From Psococerastis gibbosa (taxonomy: Eukaryota; Arthropoda; Insecta; Psocodea; Psocidae): a DNA stretch of 64,000 nt. Under the pieces are notes generated by a model. That model did not search any database. It was not told the origin of the DNA and saw nothing but the letters and a program-made list of their open reading frames with translations. Where the stretch lies: contig OZ020487.1 in the NCBI GenBank assembly GCA_963971405.1, positions 43,559,039 to 43,623,038 on the forward strand. Reading direction: 5' to 3'. The first letter of the stretch is position 1; each line of letters begins with the position of its first letter. Position numbers and translations under genes: made by a program. Of this stretch, positions 43,530 to 54,841 are shown one piece after another.

Positions 43530-43785
43530 CAGCCTGATCGAGGCGATTATAATACCGGTATTTATTTAATCCCCTGGTAAACAAGATAATTTTATAATGG
43601 AAAGTGCTATTCAAAATTTGTTTGTTTACAGTTATAATCCTAGGGTATTTATTTAATCCCCTGGTATTAAAAATGTAAACAAGATAATTTTATAATAGAA
43701 AGTGCTATTCAAAATTTGTTTGTTTACAGTTATAATCCTAGGGTATTTATTTAACCCCGGTATTATAATCGCCTCGATCAGGCTG
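43530..43785. mobile_element. Family C MITE, copy 6, with internal duplication
   Basis: CAGCCTGATCGAGGCGATTA at both inverted ends, flanked by CTG on the left and CAG on the right. A core of about 105 bp (GTAAACAAGATAATTTTATA through CCTAGGGTATTTATTTAA) is present twice in tandem, so the element is 256 bp rather than about 170. Confidence 0.85.
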
Positions 43786-44059
43786 CAGGCTGCTGCTACG
43801 TTTTTTCGATGGCTGGGCATAGGAGTCGTGGCGAGTTGCCCCAGAAATTAAAAATGTATTTTTGGCGGGAAGCTAATGTCCCATTTTTCTTACATAAAAC
43901 TACTAAACTACTTACTAAAAAAGTAGGCCAACGTCCAAAAAAAGCCCACGAATAATAATAAACGTGTGAATTGGAAAGTAACAAGACGAAAATGGTAAAC
44001 ATGTTTTTCCAAAAGTAGAACCATTACCTCCAAACCTAACCTAGGTAAGTTAGAATTAT
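43786..44059. other. Nothing recognised
   Basis: Carries GTATTTTTGGCGGGAAGC at 43856, a short motif also seen at 19430 and 32740. Confidence 0.35.
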
Positions 44060-44310
44060 ACATAATAATGTCCTGGAGGGCTTTTATGAACCTGAGACTC
44101 GTCCTTTGCCCAATGCCATCAACCCCATGGATTTCCCGACATTATAGCATGACCGCATGAGTTTTTGGCCACTAGCAAACAGGTACAAGCCCTCGGTGGC
44201 AACCTTCACCGGCTACAAGCGAAAATAGACAAGCTAAGATAAGCTTACGATCGACACAACGCAACAGGCGTAAGCATGACTTCACCAAGTCCGGGTTAGA
44301 GTCCACACAG
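44060..44310 (-). mobile_element. Family G retroposon, copy 2
   Basis: Matches 25036-25296 along its length: AATAATGTCC end, CCATGGATTTCC-GACATTATA, GACAAGCTAAGATAAGCTTA and GCATGACTTCACCAAGTCCG near the head. More diverged than copy 1, and its target duplication is no longer clear. Confidence 0.75.
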
Positions 44311-44349
44311 GCAAATACCGATAGAATTTCCATATATTGCTCAGGAACC

Positions 44350-45109
44350 GCCAACGGCCTTACCAAGTTGAATCCGCAAGAACAGAGCCTGTTCAAAACA
44401 GCAGCAAATTTGGTAGTGTGCACTGCGTTGACAGGGGTACATGCGGGGACATAATAAAGTGCAGAGACTACTAGTCAGTCTAAGTGCGTGTCGAGTCATG
44501 GTCACCTCCGAATTAATTGTGTTACTTTACTATGTTCCCCAAGAGGTTTGGAATCCACTATAATCAAGAGGTCCACCCTGTCAGTCAACCCTTCATCTCC
44601 CCGAGGTGAAGGAGCCTGCCCTTAGGGTGCCTCATGTGAGGCGCCCATTCCATTGACCGGCTAGGGCTACTTCCAAAAACTGTGACGTGGTAGAAGACAT
44701 TCAAGACTTAGGTGGCGTTTCCACCGACCTCGCATTACAGAATGCAAATGACATTGACGGAAATTAGAATTTTTCTTTTTATAGAAATCTATTAAAATGT
44801 TTATACTTAACATATCCCATGACGCCATTTTTTAATTTTAGTTTGTTTGTTTGTGATTTTACTGTATGATCATTGATCAATTTTAACTATGGCATAAAGG
44901 AAAATAAATATTCCCGTCAATTCTGCAATGTGAGGTCGGTGGAAACGCCACCTAAGTCTTGAATGTCTGATACCACGTCACCGTTTTTGGAAATAGCCCT
45001 AGCCGGTCAATGGAATGAGCACCTTATGAAACAGACTCACTCTCCCCGCCAGGCTGACAGGGTTGCTTAGCAGAAATACTGAAAGCAAGCGTTGGAAAAC
45101 AAACAAACA
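44350..45109 (+). mobile_element. SINE-1 copy d, carrying family P composite
   Basis: Head GCCAACGGCCTTACCAAGTT, tail AAAACAAACAAACA. Interrupted at 44640-45023 by a family P element just after GGGTGCCTCATG. The body before and after the insert is collinear with SINE-1 (a few bases are lost at the junction). Confidence 0.9.
44640..45023. mobile_element. Family P composite MITE, copy 2
   Basis: 384 bp with outer arms 44640-44708 and 44955-45023 (69 bp each), TA junctions at 44709-44710 and 44953-44954, and an inner unit of 242 bp. The module GACGTGGTAGAAGACATT lies 43 bp from the left end. Flanks are TGA left, TTA right, so one base differs in the putative 3-bp duplication. Confidence 0.85.
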
Positions 45110-45651
45110 TGCAGCATATTGATCGGGAAGTCACAACAACAGGGCTACGGCTACTGTTCCCGTATATACAGTATACGTGTAAGCAGTAATCAACCACCAG
45201 AGAAACCCATGCGTTACCGCTATCACAATAATCCAGAAATAACATTTCAGGAACAGTAACTACAAGGAAGTCAAAACAATAAGGCATGAAAAAACAACAC
45301 CCCCGAAGATCTCCCATACCTAAAGTACAAGTACATAGCCGCAAGGGAAGGTAGCCAGGACTAAAATTACAGAGTCCCAACAGTGAGTGCTGGAAGCTTG
45401 TAACAATAGCCAGCAACTTCAAAATTAATTAGGCAGTCAGTAGGTCTACCTAAAATTCAGCAGATGTCTCTACAGCCTCCCCGCCCAAGCCCCTCAAGTA
45501 ATTCAAAGGTGGTCCATTGTTTCCTGAAACCCAAAAGGGTCAAAAGCCAAATTATCGCAGAAGCTATTCAGGAAAATCTACGCTTGCTGACTGCAAGAAT
45601 GACTATTCGAATAAGATAAGGGTGATTTTCAGGGCGCCTTCAAGCTCAAAC
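45110..45651. other. No gene recognised
   Basis: The 132-codon minus frame 45024-45422 is the longest non-LINE frame, but its last 25 codons are SINE-1 antisense and the rest has no recognisable domain (Cys- and Leu-rich). I do not call it a gene. Confidence 0.4.
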
Positions 45652-45811
45652 AGCGGACCGATCATGGCGATTATAATACCGGGGTTAATATAATACCCTG
45701 GTATTAAAAATGTAAACAAGATTATTTTACAATGGAAAGTGCTATTCAAAATTTGTTTGTATACAGTTTTAACCCCAGGAGTAATTTAATACCAATCGCC
45801 ATAATCGGCCC
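45652..45811. mobile_element. Family C MITE, copy 7
   Basis: GACCGATCATGGCGATTATA at the left and inverted GGGCCGATTATGGCGATTGG-type arm at the right. The right inner arm is shortened as in copy 4, so copies 4 and 7 may form a subfamily. Confidence 0.8.
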
Positions 45812-46229
45812 ACTGAAACAGCTAGGAACTTGAAATCCGAAATACCGCCGTAACTCACTCGTAAGTCCCCCACTACGAGGTTTTTCGGGAAAGTCGATAT
45901 TCACATTATATATCGATCGTAGAACCGTTAAACATAGCCGTTAAATTAGCAGAAATGTTCATCTACATTTCGATTTGCATGTTAGGCCATTATTCCTACT
46001 GGAAGTTGGCACCATCAGAAATGATTCTTCAAAGCGACAATTTTACAGAAAGATATACTATCTCTGAGAGCAAGAGAGGTTTTCTTGAATACAATAATGA
46101 TTTCATAATAAATTCAAGGAGCTACGTTTTCTCCAGCCCCCCCCCCCCCTCTCTTCGTTCCACGCCATATTGTGCGAATTTAAATTTAGTCAACTCAATA
46201 AAGTCACAGTCACAGACTCACAGAGTATA
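45812..46229. other. No gene recognised
   Basis: The 91-codon plus-strand frame 45955-46230 begins MFIYISICMLGHYSYWKLAP, crosses the C run at 46137-46149 and is not recognised. Confidence 0.35.
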
Positions 46230-46430
46230 GTACGGACTCTTGATTTTCACCGGAAAATTTGTAGGTTCGACCAAGGTAAGCTTGTCCATTATTGCTTGTA
46301 GCCGGTGTAGGTTGACATCGAGAACGTATACCAGTTTGTCAATGCCAAATTCATACGGAAACAATGCAAATCATGTCCAAAATCCATGGGGTCGCTAGCA
46401 TGGGCAAGACACCAATGGGCCTTCCCCTAA
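46230..46430 (+). mobile_element. Family G retroposon, copy 3 (inverted orientation)
   Basis: AAGGTAAGCTTGTCCATTAT, TAGCCGGTGTAGGTTGACAT, AGAACGTATACCAGTTTGTC and ACACCAATGGGCC align with the family G body in sense orientation. It adjoins family F repeat 3. Confidence 0.75.
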
Positions 46431-46436
46431 AAAAAA

Positions 46437-46500
46437 ATGGGCCCATGCCTCTAATGACAATTAACCCAGCAGGCAATGTAAGTCCAACTAACCTTTACAA
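46437..46500. repeat. Family F repeat 3, internally deleted
   Basis: Inverse of the 1507 copy: GCCCATGCCTCTAATGACAA and GCAGGCAATGTAAGTCCAAC then CTTTACAAATAG. A 35-bp stretch between two GGTTA direct repeats of the longer copy is missing. Confidence 0.65.
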
Positions 46501-46630
46501 ATAGATTGGGAGTTGGTAGATGCATCGCGAGCATGGTGCAAAACTGAGATGACTGAAGGGGTGTTGACGCCAAACAAGCTGCAGAGCAGGAGGAAGAGGA
46601 AGAAGAAGACGCAGAAGAAGAGTGTCATGG
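46501..46630 (+). mobile_element. LINE C-terminal remnant
   Basis: Reads RCIASMVQN, stop, DD, stop, RGVDAKQAAEQEEEEEED. It matches WWSIVQNRENWRSAVDRSKL and the following (GAA)-rich end of the 27.0-kb LINE. Two stops within 30 codons. Confidence 0.65.
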
Positions 46631-48277
46631 TACACTAACGTACCACAGCTGTGTGGGCCACATAGCAGGTGCATTTCTAACACAAAGGGTCGTAAACTCA
46701 GTTAACGACAGCCCATAGCTTCGCTTACACATTTGACGAAACTAGCAGACAAAATGAAAGCAATATGAACCTCAGCTGCATATTCATCATCTAACACAAC
46801 AGCATCGTAACAAAGATCGTAAACACTCGCTTACAAACGACATAATAACGTCGTATGCTACGGACAGAGTGCTTATTAAACACAACGCGAAGCCTTAAGT
46901 AAAAGCGGTATTCAGTTGCTGTCGAGTAAATTCCCCAGCAGGAGGGTTTTCCCGAGCAAAAGGGGACTCCCCTATGTGTTGTCGACCCTTACGAATGACA
47001 GACGTAAGACGGAGAGCACACAGGGGAATGCTATATAAAGACGGAATGCGACAAATATCTCCCGACAGGACGCACTGACCCGATCAATTTTTCAAAGACA
47101 CCGGCGGGACAGAGGGTAAATTCCACTAAAATATCAGGGCACAAGCAATAAGAAAAAAATATTCCGCAAGTCAGGTTTACATGGATCCAATGCAAATTAC
47201 GGCTTGAAATTGAACTAGATGGGTATGACAGCTGTTAACCCATATAAATAGTAGAAGAGGGAAATGGGCATTTATTAAGACATGAATATCTGCTACCCAC
47301 CATCATTGAGGACACAGTGGAAGGAACCAATGAAAGAGTAGTTGTCTACTGTATAGCATTTCCCGACCGAGCTCGGTACCTGGCGTTTCACCAGTAAGAT
47401 ATGTTTGCAGACAGCAGTGTAGTACGTAGCAGTTGTATTCGTAATATAATAACAAAAAATTGATAACGTTAAAAAAAACTATTGACAGTTTTGGTTTCAG
47501 AGATGGCGAGAGATTTGTTGATGGTTCGAACAGAGAGTGGGGAGTCACCATCGAATTGTGAGTTTGGTTTCTTATGTATAATGTTTAGGATTTTCCGTTG
47601 TATATTGCTAGTAACTAGAACCAAAGTCATATATGTAACCCGAGGGATATGATGTGAAACCGCAGATTGCTAGAATCCAGAGTAATAATGCAAAAAATCT
47701 ATAGGATAAAATATCTGTAAATCAAAAACAACGGCAAATTACTATAAATTACTAAATTTACAGATGAAATAAATCAATCTATAATATCACATTTGATAAT
47801 CCATAGTAACAATAATGAGATAATCAAATTAAAATAAGATTAAAATTTCCGCTATACCAAACAGAAACTATTGAAATAAAAAAAAGGTGAAATTGACTCC
47901 AGTTTCAGAATAAATTGTATATCCGAAACAATATTAAACTTACATTATGTGGCTTGTTCCCGCTAGCTTAAGCATGAACAGCAAGAAATGAAATTTTCAG
48001 ACCGAGGGGAGGAGGCGGATTCATTTAACTTTTCCGCCAGACACTCGAAAAATAATCCCCCAGACTCCACTTTTGAGTTAGTGAGCTTCCCAGGACTCGA
48101 CTAATATCATGAAATAAGAACAAGTCTGGATGGAATAAGAGTTTTTGCTCTGATAATAATCTTTTTATTCTTAAGATCGCTACAATAGCCCCCTGGCAAA
48201 TAACCAGTAATGCATTTCAAAGTTGTTTTCGAGTTTCCGTTAATAAGGGTCACTCCAACCGTTTGGGCTGGATTGCC
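46631..48277. other. No gene recognised
   Basis: 46880-47100 is GC-richer than its surroundings and includes a TATA-like motif (see next entry). 47100-48277 is AT-rich; the 82-codon minus-strand frame 47303-47551 is unrecognised. Confidence 0.4.
47032..47040 (+). promoter_or_regulatory. TATA-box-like motif, candidate core promoter
   Basis: TATATAAAG preceded by a GC-richer stretch and followed about 25-30 bp later by GCGACAAATATC. It has the look of a core promoter or of an LTR promoter, but no following gene or flanking LTR pair was found. Similar motifs without context lie at 30347 and 50525. Confidence 0.2.
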
Positions 48278-48293
48278 AATAATTTGGAATAGG

Positions 48294-48615
48294 TTATTTC
48301 TAACGCCTGCTGCATTTCTGCTTTAAGCAACCCTGTCAGCCTGGCGGGGGAGTGAGTCTGTTTATTAACTTAAGGCACCCTAAGGGCAGACTCATTCACC
48401 TCGGGGAAAGGGAAGTTGACTGACAGGACAGGGAACCACTTGGAGAACATAGTAAAGTCACACGATTAATTCGGAGGTGACCAGGACTCTATACGCACGT
48501 AGACGTGACGTAGCGTGTTATCATTTCTCCCCTGCCAACGTTTTGCACACTACCAAGTTTGCCGCAGTTTGAAACATACTCCGCTCTAATGGATTCAACA
48601 TGGTAAGGCCGTTGG
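48294..48615 (-). mobile_element. SINE-1 copy e
   Basis: Full-length minus copy. Flanks AATAATTTGGAATAGG (48278-48293) and AATACTTTGGTATAGG (48616-48631) match at 14 of 16 bases: a slightly aged duplication. A short deletion removes part of the GGTGGACCTCCTGATTATAG block. Confidence 0.85.
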
Positions 48616-48631
48616 AATACTTTGGTATAGG

Positions 48632-49639
48632 GGAAAGCGTAGCATTTTTTAGCCGAAAAGGGCGGCCGTAGGTGTTGATGTGTCGTGATGATGGAACCAG
48701 CTTTCCACAAAGCGGGTCTTCAGCTTCGTTACTAATTAGAAAGGTTATTTCACAGCCGGTGTGACGAAGGTTCTTGAGTGGTTAGATCAGTCAAATATGG
48801 CTCCAGGGTTAGCATGTAAACAAGACTTTATCGTCTTAGTGTTCGCATTTTGTCTATTTTCAATAAAGTCGTTTTTTATTTAATTTCATTTCCAGTAGCA
48901 AAAAAGGTTCCCGACTACTGACCTAGAACCATAGACCACTTAAATAAATAAAAACAATGTTAAAAATAAATTTACTTTCACATATCAGAATGGATAGCCA
49001 TGAGGGAGGCGATAAAAGAAATAGTAGACAGCACTGAAGGACTCTCAATGGCCAGATCCAATTCTTATCAAGTTAATGCACTTCCAACAGTTTATAAAAT
49101 GAATGTTTTCTCGGCTCCGTTTGATCCCAAAAGCTCAGAGCTAAGCTTCGCAAGCTCTCCCTATCAGCATCGCCCCCGCTTCTATTTTCAAAGACTTAAT
49201 ACATTTCACCTTAGAATCCTCAAGGACGGGCATTGTCTCAAATTTTCTTTGTACTCTGTCACATTAATTTACTTGGCTTCTTTGTTCATTTTCTACTTTT
49301 CGGCTTAATGGAATAAATCTCTCATCGTTCAGCCGGTATAATAATTACGCAGTGATTCATTCAAAAACTACCTTGCCAGAAACTGGTTTATTTAAAGTGA
49401 AAACAGTCAAACATGCCGATAACATTGCCATTTTCACGATTTACCTTACGCGGATTTTTGTAAATGTCAGTAGGTTTGAACATTTTTTAGTCTGCAATAT
49501 GAGTGAACATAGGCGTATTTTTTAACATAATTTTAATGTTTGATAAATTGATCTAGACGGTTCTTAAAAAGAGTAAGAATAATATGATATAAAGTACATA
49601 AGGGTGATTCCATGTTTCAAAAGGGTAGGGTAGGTGTTC
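48632..49639. other. No gene recognised; one 102-codon open frame
   Basis: The plus-strand frame 49000-49308 reads AIKEIVDSTEGLSMARSNSY early and ends in a hydrophobic segment (YSVTLIYLASLFIFYF). No conserved family is recognised and no splice or promoter context is visible. It could be an exon or chance. Confidence 0.35.
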
Positions 49640-50535
49640 AAAATATGGGGAGTCCAATCAAAGAACGATAAAATCCATCATGTGGCATAGCTTGACTTAC
49701 GGTAACGAAAATTAATATGTTGAAGACAAGCAAATAGCACAAAGCCTTTGAGAAAACAGTTAAGAATAAGTTAGAGCCAACAAAAGCCTTCAACCTCTTA
49801 GAGAAGAAACTTTTCAGAGTCAGCGAAAGAACGAAAAACCCTAGCATATGGAATAATGCCCTTCAGGAATGAAAAAAAAATGTTGCAGGCAAGTTAATTT
49901 CACTAAACTGTTGAGAAAACAGTTAGAGCCGGAAAAAGGCTTCAACCTGTTGGAAACGAGATGTTTCTGAGACAGCGAGAACGAAAAAAAACCTCGCATA
50001 TGGCATAATGTCCTTCAGGAACGAAATAAAAATGTTGTTGTGGTCAAGTCAATCCACTAAGTTGTTGAGAAGAGTTAAGGGTTAAGAGTAAGACAGTTAA
50101 GAGAAAGTTACTTAGTTAAGAGCCAGCAAAAGCCTTCAACCTTCAGCAAAATATGGTGAGAGCTGTCGAAGAACGAATAAACCAGCATTGTGACACAATT
50201 AAAATTAAGCTTTCAACAATGAAAACAAAGATGTTAAGGGCAAGCTAATACCACAGAACGGCTGAGGAAACAATTAAGAGAAAACGCGGTACATACGGCA
50301 AAAGCCTTCAAACCGTCAGAAATGGAATTTTTCTGAGGCAGTCAACGAACGAAATGAAACACCATATAGCATAATTTAATTTAAGCCTTCAGCAATGAAA
50401 ACAAAGATGTTGAGGGCAGGCTAATTCCACAAAGCTGTTGAGAAAACAATTAAGGGAAAGCTGGAGCCGGCAAAAGCCTTCAACCTGTTAGAAATGGCAT
50501 TTTTTCGAGCCGCCCGAGGGCAGGTATATAAAACA
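49640..50535. repeat. Decayed tandem array, about five units of 150-200 bp
   Basis: TTGAGAAAACAGTTA-like blocks recur near 49748, 49909, 50060, 50262 and 50438. Each is followed by AGAGCCGGCAAAAGCCTTCA-like, AACCTGTTAGAAA-like and CGAACGAAA blocks, then CAGGAATGAAAAC-AAGATGTT and GGCAAGCTAATTCCAC. Old and diverged. The purine-rich strand is plus. Confidence 0.8.
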
Positions 50536-51234
50536 TGGAGAGAGCTGTCAAAGAATGGTGAAAGGTTGGAAAGAATGAGAGTGCTCACGCCTCACTGACT
50601 GCTTACACGATAACTCCAACCTTTACATAAGGCTTCACCTTTGAGAACGGATTTATGTCGAATAGCGCTAGCCAAGGGCACCTGCCTCAAAGCGGTTTAC
50701 CCATATTGCATAGTTAAATGTAAGCCCTTTACGTTTACAGTAAATAAATACGTTAAGTATGGTAGAGGAAAATATTTTTTTCGTTTATTTAATAGTTTTG
50801 GAATTAGTACAGCCTAAGAATTTTCCAAATCGTTTACTGACAAATTTTTTAAAATTAATTTATGGGCGACGGAAAGGATAAGCTTGCTTTTGCTTTTGCT
50901 TGTGATGTATTCTGAATCTGTGCGAATTGAGTTTGCATTTGCTCGTTACATACAGGGTGTTGGGAAGGAAGTGCTGTTTCTTTCATTGCCATCTGGATCA
51001 CACTAGAGGGGAGACCACCAAGGGAATGTCTAAAATAGTTCCAGACATTTGGAGGTCAGTCAATTGAACATAAATTGAATCGCATTAAACAGAAAACGAC
51101 CAACCCAGAAAACCCAATTTTTTGTAAATTTTAAAATATACGCTGCGTTGCTAATAGCTAAACTTTGTACTATTTAGAATCAGTATGTAGTTTTCATATT
51201 TTTATCCAATAATTAAAAGTTGTATTTTCGCTCT
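50536..51234. other. No gene recognised
   Basis: AT-rich. AGAAAACGACCAACCCAGAA near 51092 is answered in reverse at 51565 (TTTCAGGGTTGGTCGCTTTC), and AATTGAACATAAATTGAATC at 51063 by GATTCAATTATATAC near 51595. The 51235-51490 segment may thus lie inside a larger inverted-repeat element of about 540 bp. Confidence 0.4.
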
Positions 51235-51480
51235 CTTCTTCTTCTTCAAGTCACAGCCGGATGGCTGGTTAGCAGCAACATGTGACTTGGATGCCTCGAA
51301 TTATACATGGTTGCTGGTTCTTGGGATGCCACTTGGGCCTATAATGCGGTGGTTTCCCCTTGCCTTCCGCATCCTATGCCGTTGACCGTCACTTGTTGCC
51401 AGGATCCAGTTCGTCCGCCTTTAGGGAGCTTTTCGTCTCCCATGGACAAGAGGGTGCCCATGCCCTAACTCCAAGGAGTT
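51235..51480 (-). mobile_element. SINE N-related element, diverged copy 3
   Basis: The minus strand contains GTCAACGGCATAGGATGCGG and AAGGCAAGGGGAAACCACCG, then GCCATCCGGCTGTGACTTGA and an (AAG)n tail. The central block matches families N copies 1-2; the 3' end before the tail differs, so it may be a sister family with another tail. Confidence 0.6.
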
Positions 51481-51489
51481 AGGCGGGGG

Positions 51490-52509
51490 GTCTTTGACCA
51501 AACTCACTCGCTCTATTGGGGAAAAATCCAGATTCCAACGATGTTCTTATCTCTAAATCTCAATTTTTCAGGGTTGGTCGCTTTCTGATTAATGCGATTC
51601 AATTATATACTTAGCAGTTTCACAGCCACATTCTATTCAAATGGCCCTAAAGAAAAATTATGAAAATGACAAAAACGTTCGTAGTAAATTCAAATTTTTT
51701 CATTTGAAATTTTATTAATGTTAAACATCGAGGTCGTGTCAATTGAACATTAATTTAATTTATGAACGCCTTGGAGCTAACAAAGTTGCAAACAATAACA
51801 AATATAATGAAAATATAGTAGAAAATATGAAATATACTAGTTTACAATAAGTTAAAATAATCCAGTACTATCAAAACAACCCTTTCGGCTTCAATCTTAT
51901 ATTAGAAGATTAAATTCAATTGCGATAATCTTGTAAAAGAACAAAGCACAAATACGATATTTTATTTAAGCAGTATTTTCAATAATTTCGACCTTTTTGA
52001 GAGAAAAAAAAACCCAGGTGCCCTTTTCTGCCTTTCCCTTAACCTTGTTTCCGGATTTCCATCCAATTTAATCTTTTCCCGTACCGCTTTCATTAATTTT
52101 TACACAGCTCCCTTTCCGCGTAACTCCCTAAATTTCTTTTCTGACCACATTCTGCCGTTTTCAAATTTGATTAACCGCTTCTTGGACACCAAAGCGAGAA
52201 AGGATGTGTTTCTAAACATGATAATCCAACAGAATAATGTTTGTATAACAAACCCTGTCGCTTCTCCGAAGAGACAACAGTTAAAAGGAAGTAATCCGTG
52301 GAGAGGATTTTGTGTTCATTTGTTTGTTTAAATAAATGCGATGCAAAGGAACTAAAAAGGGTTTAAAAGCGAACTTTTTCCAGAATGCTTCCTGAACCCT
52401 TCAGTCTGCCATACACTTCCCTAACTGTGTAAATTGTTCGGTTAGAGCTCTATATAAATGTATATAGGAGAGATGAGACACTGCTACTAATTTATTTATT
52501 TATTATTTA
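51490..52509. other. No gene recognised
   Basis: AT-rich, unassigned. Confidence 0.35.
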
Positions 52510-52732
52510 TTGATGTTTTCTTCTCCTTCTTTTAATGGCCCTTTTATCGAAGGTTGGCATCCATCACGGCAATTTGGATGTTGGAGACTGCTCTGAAAAG
52601 GGAAGTCGTGCTCTTGTCAAACCACTGCCTCAAGTTTTTCAACCAGGATGCTCTTCTGCCAGGAGCTCTCAGTCCTTCATCTTCCTTTGTATAATTACAT
52701 GCAGGAAGGCGATAATTTTCGTTCCTCTAAAT
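52510..52732 (-). mobile_element. LINE M relic 3
   Basis: The minus strand reads APGRRASWLKNLRQWFDKST, TSLFRAVSNIQIAVMDANLR, a stop, then an (AAG)n-like tail. Same C-terminal blocks as the 20.6-kb copy. Truncated at its 5' side by a hAT-like element that starts at 52733. Confidence 0.85.
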
Positions 52733-53036
52733 CAGGGGTTCCCAACCTATGGTCCACAGATACATATCAGGTGGTCCACGGGCCAAAGTAAGAAATAAGA
52801 AAATAAAACGGCTGAGTTGCTGGAAATTTGAAATAAAATAGTCTTGGCACTGAACTACAAAATCCGCCCGATACCAGTTCTAAACATTTAATCAAATATT
52901 AGCACGTTATTGTAGGCACAAGCTACTTGATCTTGGTCAATTTAATGGATCAATTTTCCTATCATAGCCATGGGGGCCCACGGAAAAGCATAAAATAATC
53001 TAGTGGTCCTCGGACGAAAAAGTTTGGGAACCCCTA
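52733..53036. mobile_element. hAT-like MITE with CAGGGGTTCCCAACC ends
   Basis: CAGGGGTTCCCAACCTATGG on the left; inverted TAGGGGTTCCCAAACT on the right. Such ends with GTGGTCC blocks are typical of non-autonomous hAT elements. Flanks CTCTAAAT and CACTAAT are only roughly alike, so the duplication is eroded or uncertain. Confidence 0.75.
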
Positions 53037-53549
53037 CTACACTAATCCGGATCCCTCACTTACCAGACGTAGATAATACAAACTGTAAAATGGGACGTCT
53101 CTGTACTTCAAGATTTCCATTAAAATGTAATTTAAACTAGAAAAAGCTTATCGTCAACATTAACAAATATAATTAACGAAACTTTGTAAAGGCATTTTCT
53201 TATATTTAATTACACTTTGATGGCGGGCGCGAATCCTCGACAAAGTACTTGAAAACGCTAATAATAAGTTCCAGTCCTAAGAGCATTATCAAGCATGTTT
53301 AATCGGTCGTTGTACAAAGTCGACTTGAAACTTTTAAAATTTACGACTTCAAATTGAATCGGGGGCGCTGGTTGCGATAAAGTTACGAATGGGAGGGGAG
53401 GGGGGTTGTATCTCCATTAATGGGCTGTAGGGGTAATACCGCCTTGTAGTAATGTTATGCCCTAGGCCTAAAACATGAGCACTCAACTCTTCTTGGCCTA
53501 GGCTAATGGCTAAGGACATACAACAGACCACTGATTTGTAATTTTATTA
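53037..53549. other. Nothing recognised
   Basis: AT-rich with a G-rich patch at 53392-53407. Confidence 0.35.
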
Positions 53550-53822
53550 GATCGTCTAAGGGACGCCGGGACATCGCTGTGGCAGCGTTCCGAATGGCCA
53601 CAGGACATAAGGACTACCTCCAAAGCCACAGAATAGGTATCGCTGATTCAGCCGAACGCCCCCATTGCTTCCAAGGGGAGGGAAATGCCGATCACCTATT
53701 CAGCAGCACTGGCATTGCGGTAGAAAACCGAACTACGACACAGGAGGGATTTGCGCAGCTCTACTAAGCGGCACGGCGTCAAATAGCCTACCAGCCAAGG
53801 AGAAGTAGAGAAAGAAGTCTAT
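53550..53822 (+). mobile_element. Non-LTR retrotransposon fragment, C-terminal zinc-motif region
   Basis: The plus strand reads RDIAVAAFRMATGHKDYLQS, HRIGIADSAERPHC, then GNADHLFSST and, after one stop, AARRQIAYQPRRSRER. The pattern FR-ATGH-DYL-HRIGIADS-C-DHL is the familiar end of retrotransposon polymerases carrying an RNase H-like region (family knowledge). One in-frame stop (53766) and loss of a second Cys make it a relic. Cut at the 3' side by a palindromic MITE. Confidence 0.8.
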
Positions 53823-53824
53823 AA

Positions 53825-54155
53825 AGCGGCTCCTACACGGTCAATAATAATGATATTATCAGTAATGTCATTACTATTTAGTAATGATGGAGTTGTGATC
53901 AGAAAATCCGGATCCACATAATTACTTTTCGTCATTCCAAGCGTTGTCCACCTTACACGATCATTATTACTGTCATCTTGATAAGGTAATGTCATTATAT
54001 CAATAATGTTATTACTATTCAGTAATGATGCAGCTGTGATCAGAATATCCGGATCCCTATCATTATTTTTCGTCATTCCAACTTTGTCCACCTTACACGA
54101 TCATTATTCCCGTCATCTTGATAAGGTAATTATTACTGACCGTGTAGGAGCCGCT
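53825..54155. mobile_element. Palindromic MITE with AGCGGCTCCTACACGGTCA ends and TAA duplication
   Basis: Perfect-looking inverted AGCGGCTCCTACACGGTCA ends, flanked by TAA on both sides (53822-53824, 54156-54158): PIF/Harbinger-type. Inside, a unit of about 140 bp (TCCACCTTACACGATCATTA at 53948 and 54088) is duplicated in tandem. The 90-codon frame within is repeat-derived. Confidence 0.85.
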
Positions 54156-54158
54156 TAA

Positions 54159-54841
54159 GGGAGGCCGCCCCAGGACAGTGTATTGTTATAACCGAGCCAG
54201 AATCCGCCATTGCATTAAAATTAGGCCAAAGCGTACACACAAACTTTAACTTCGACTTAACAAAAAAAGGGATAGAAAGGATTGGGAATTCCATTACCAT
54301 TCGCACGACATTTCATTCTCTCTCGGGGCTAAAGCTCAAAGGATAAAGTCTAAGGTTCTACATCTCTGGGACTTTGACCCAGAGTATTAAGAACAGCAAT
54401 AGGATTTCGAAAGCGGCTGGTAACCAAAAAAGAAGGCTTATCCAACGAAAAAAAACACTTAAAAAGGAAAAAAGGTTTGAGTGAGCAAAGCAAAACCAGT
54501 GCAACTGCCCGGCTGATGGATGCTCCTCGTTTAGCTCAGGGATCATTGCGGTTGGCTTTGTAGCGAGAGCCCATTGATCTTGTGCGAGAGAATGAAAAGA
54601 ATTTGGAGTACAACTATTGAAATTCTCCCACCCAATTCAATGGATTCCAGCATTCTTTACGCTATTGCACACACCAGTAAATGCAGATGAATAAAGTCGT
54701 CTTGGGAAAATGCATCTTTTACATTTTAAATGGTTGATGATGAATTATTTTCAAATTTCCCAGACCTCACAAAAACATCGCATCTCTTAGAAGAAACCAT
54801 CCTCTACATTTTGTTGCAGATATATCGTATATATGTATATA
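54159..54841. other. No gene recognised
   Basis: Frame 54358-54546 (minus, 62 codons, hydrophobic) is unrecognised. Confidence 0.35.

Noticed and set aside
45024-45422. 132-codon minus frame as a gene
   Set aside because: Its end is SINE-1 antisense and the rest lacks any recognisable domain.
47032-47040. LTR retrotransposon promoter
   Set aside because: No matching second LTR, primer-binding site or gag/pol frame was found nearby.
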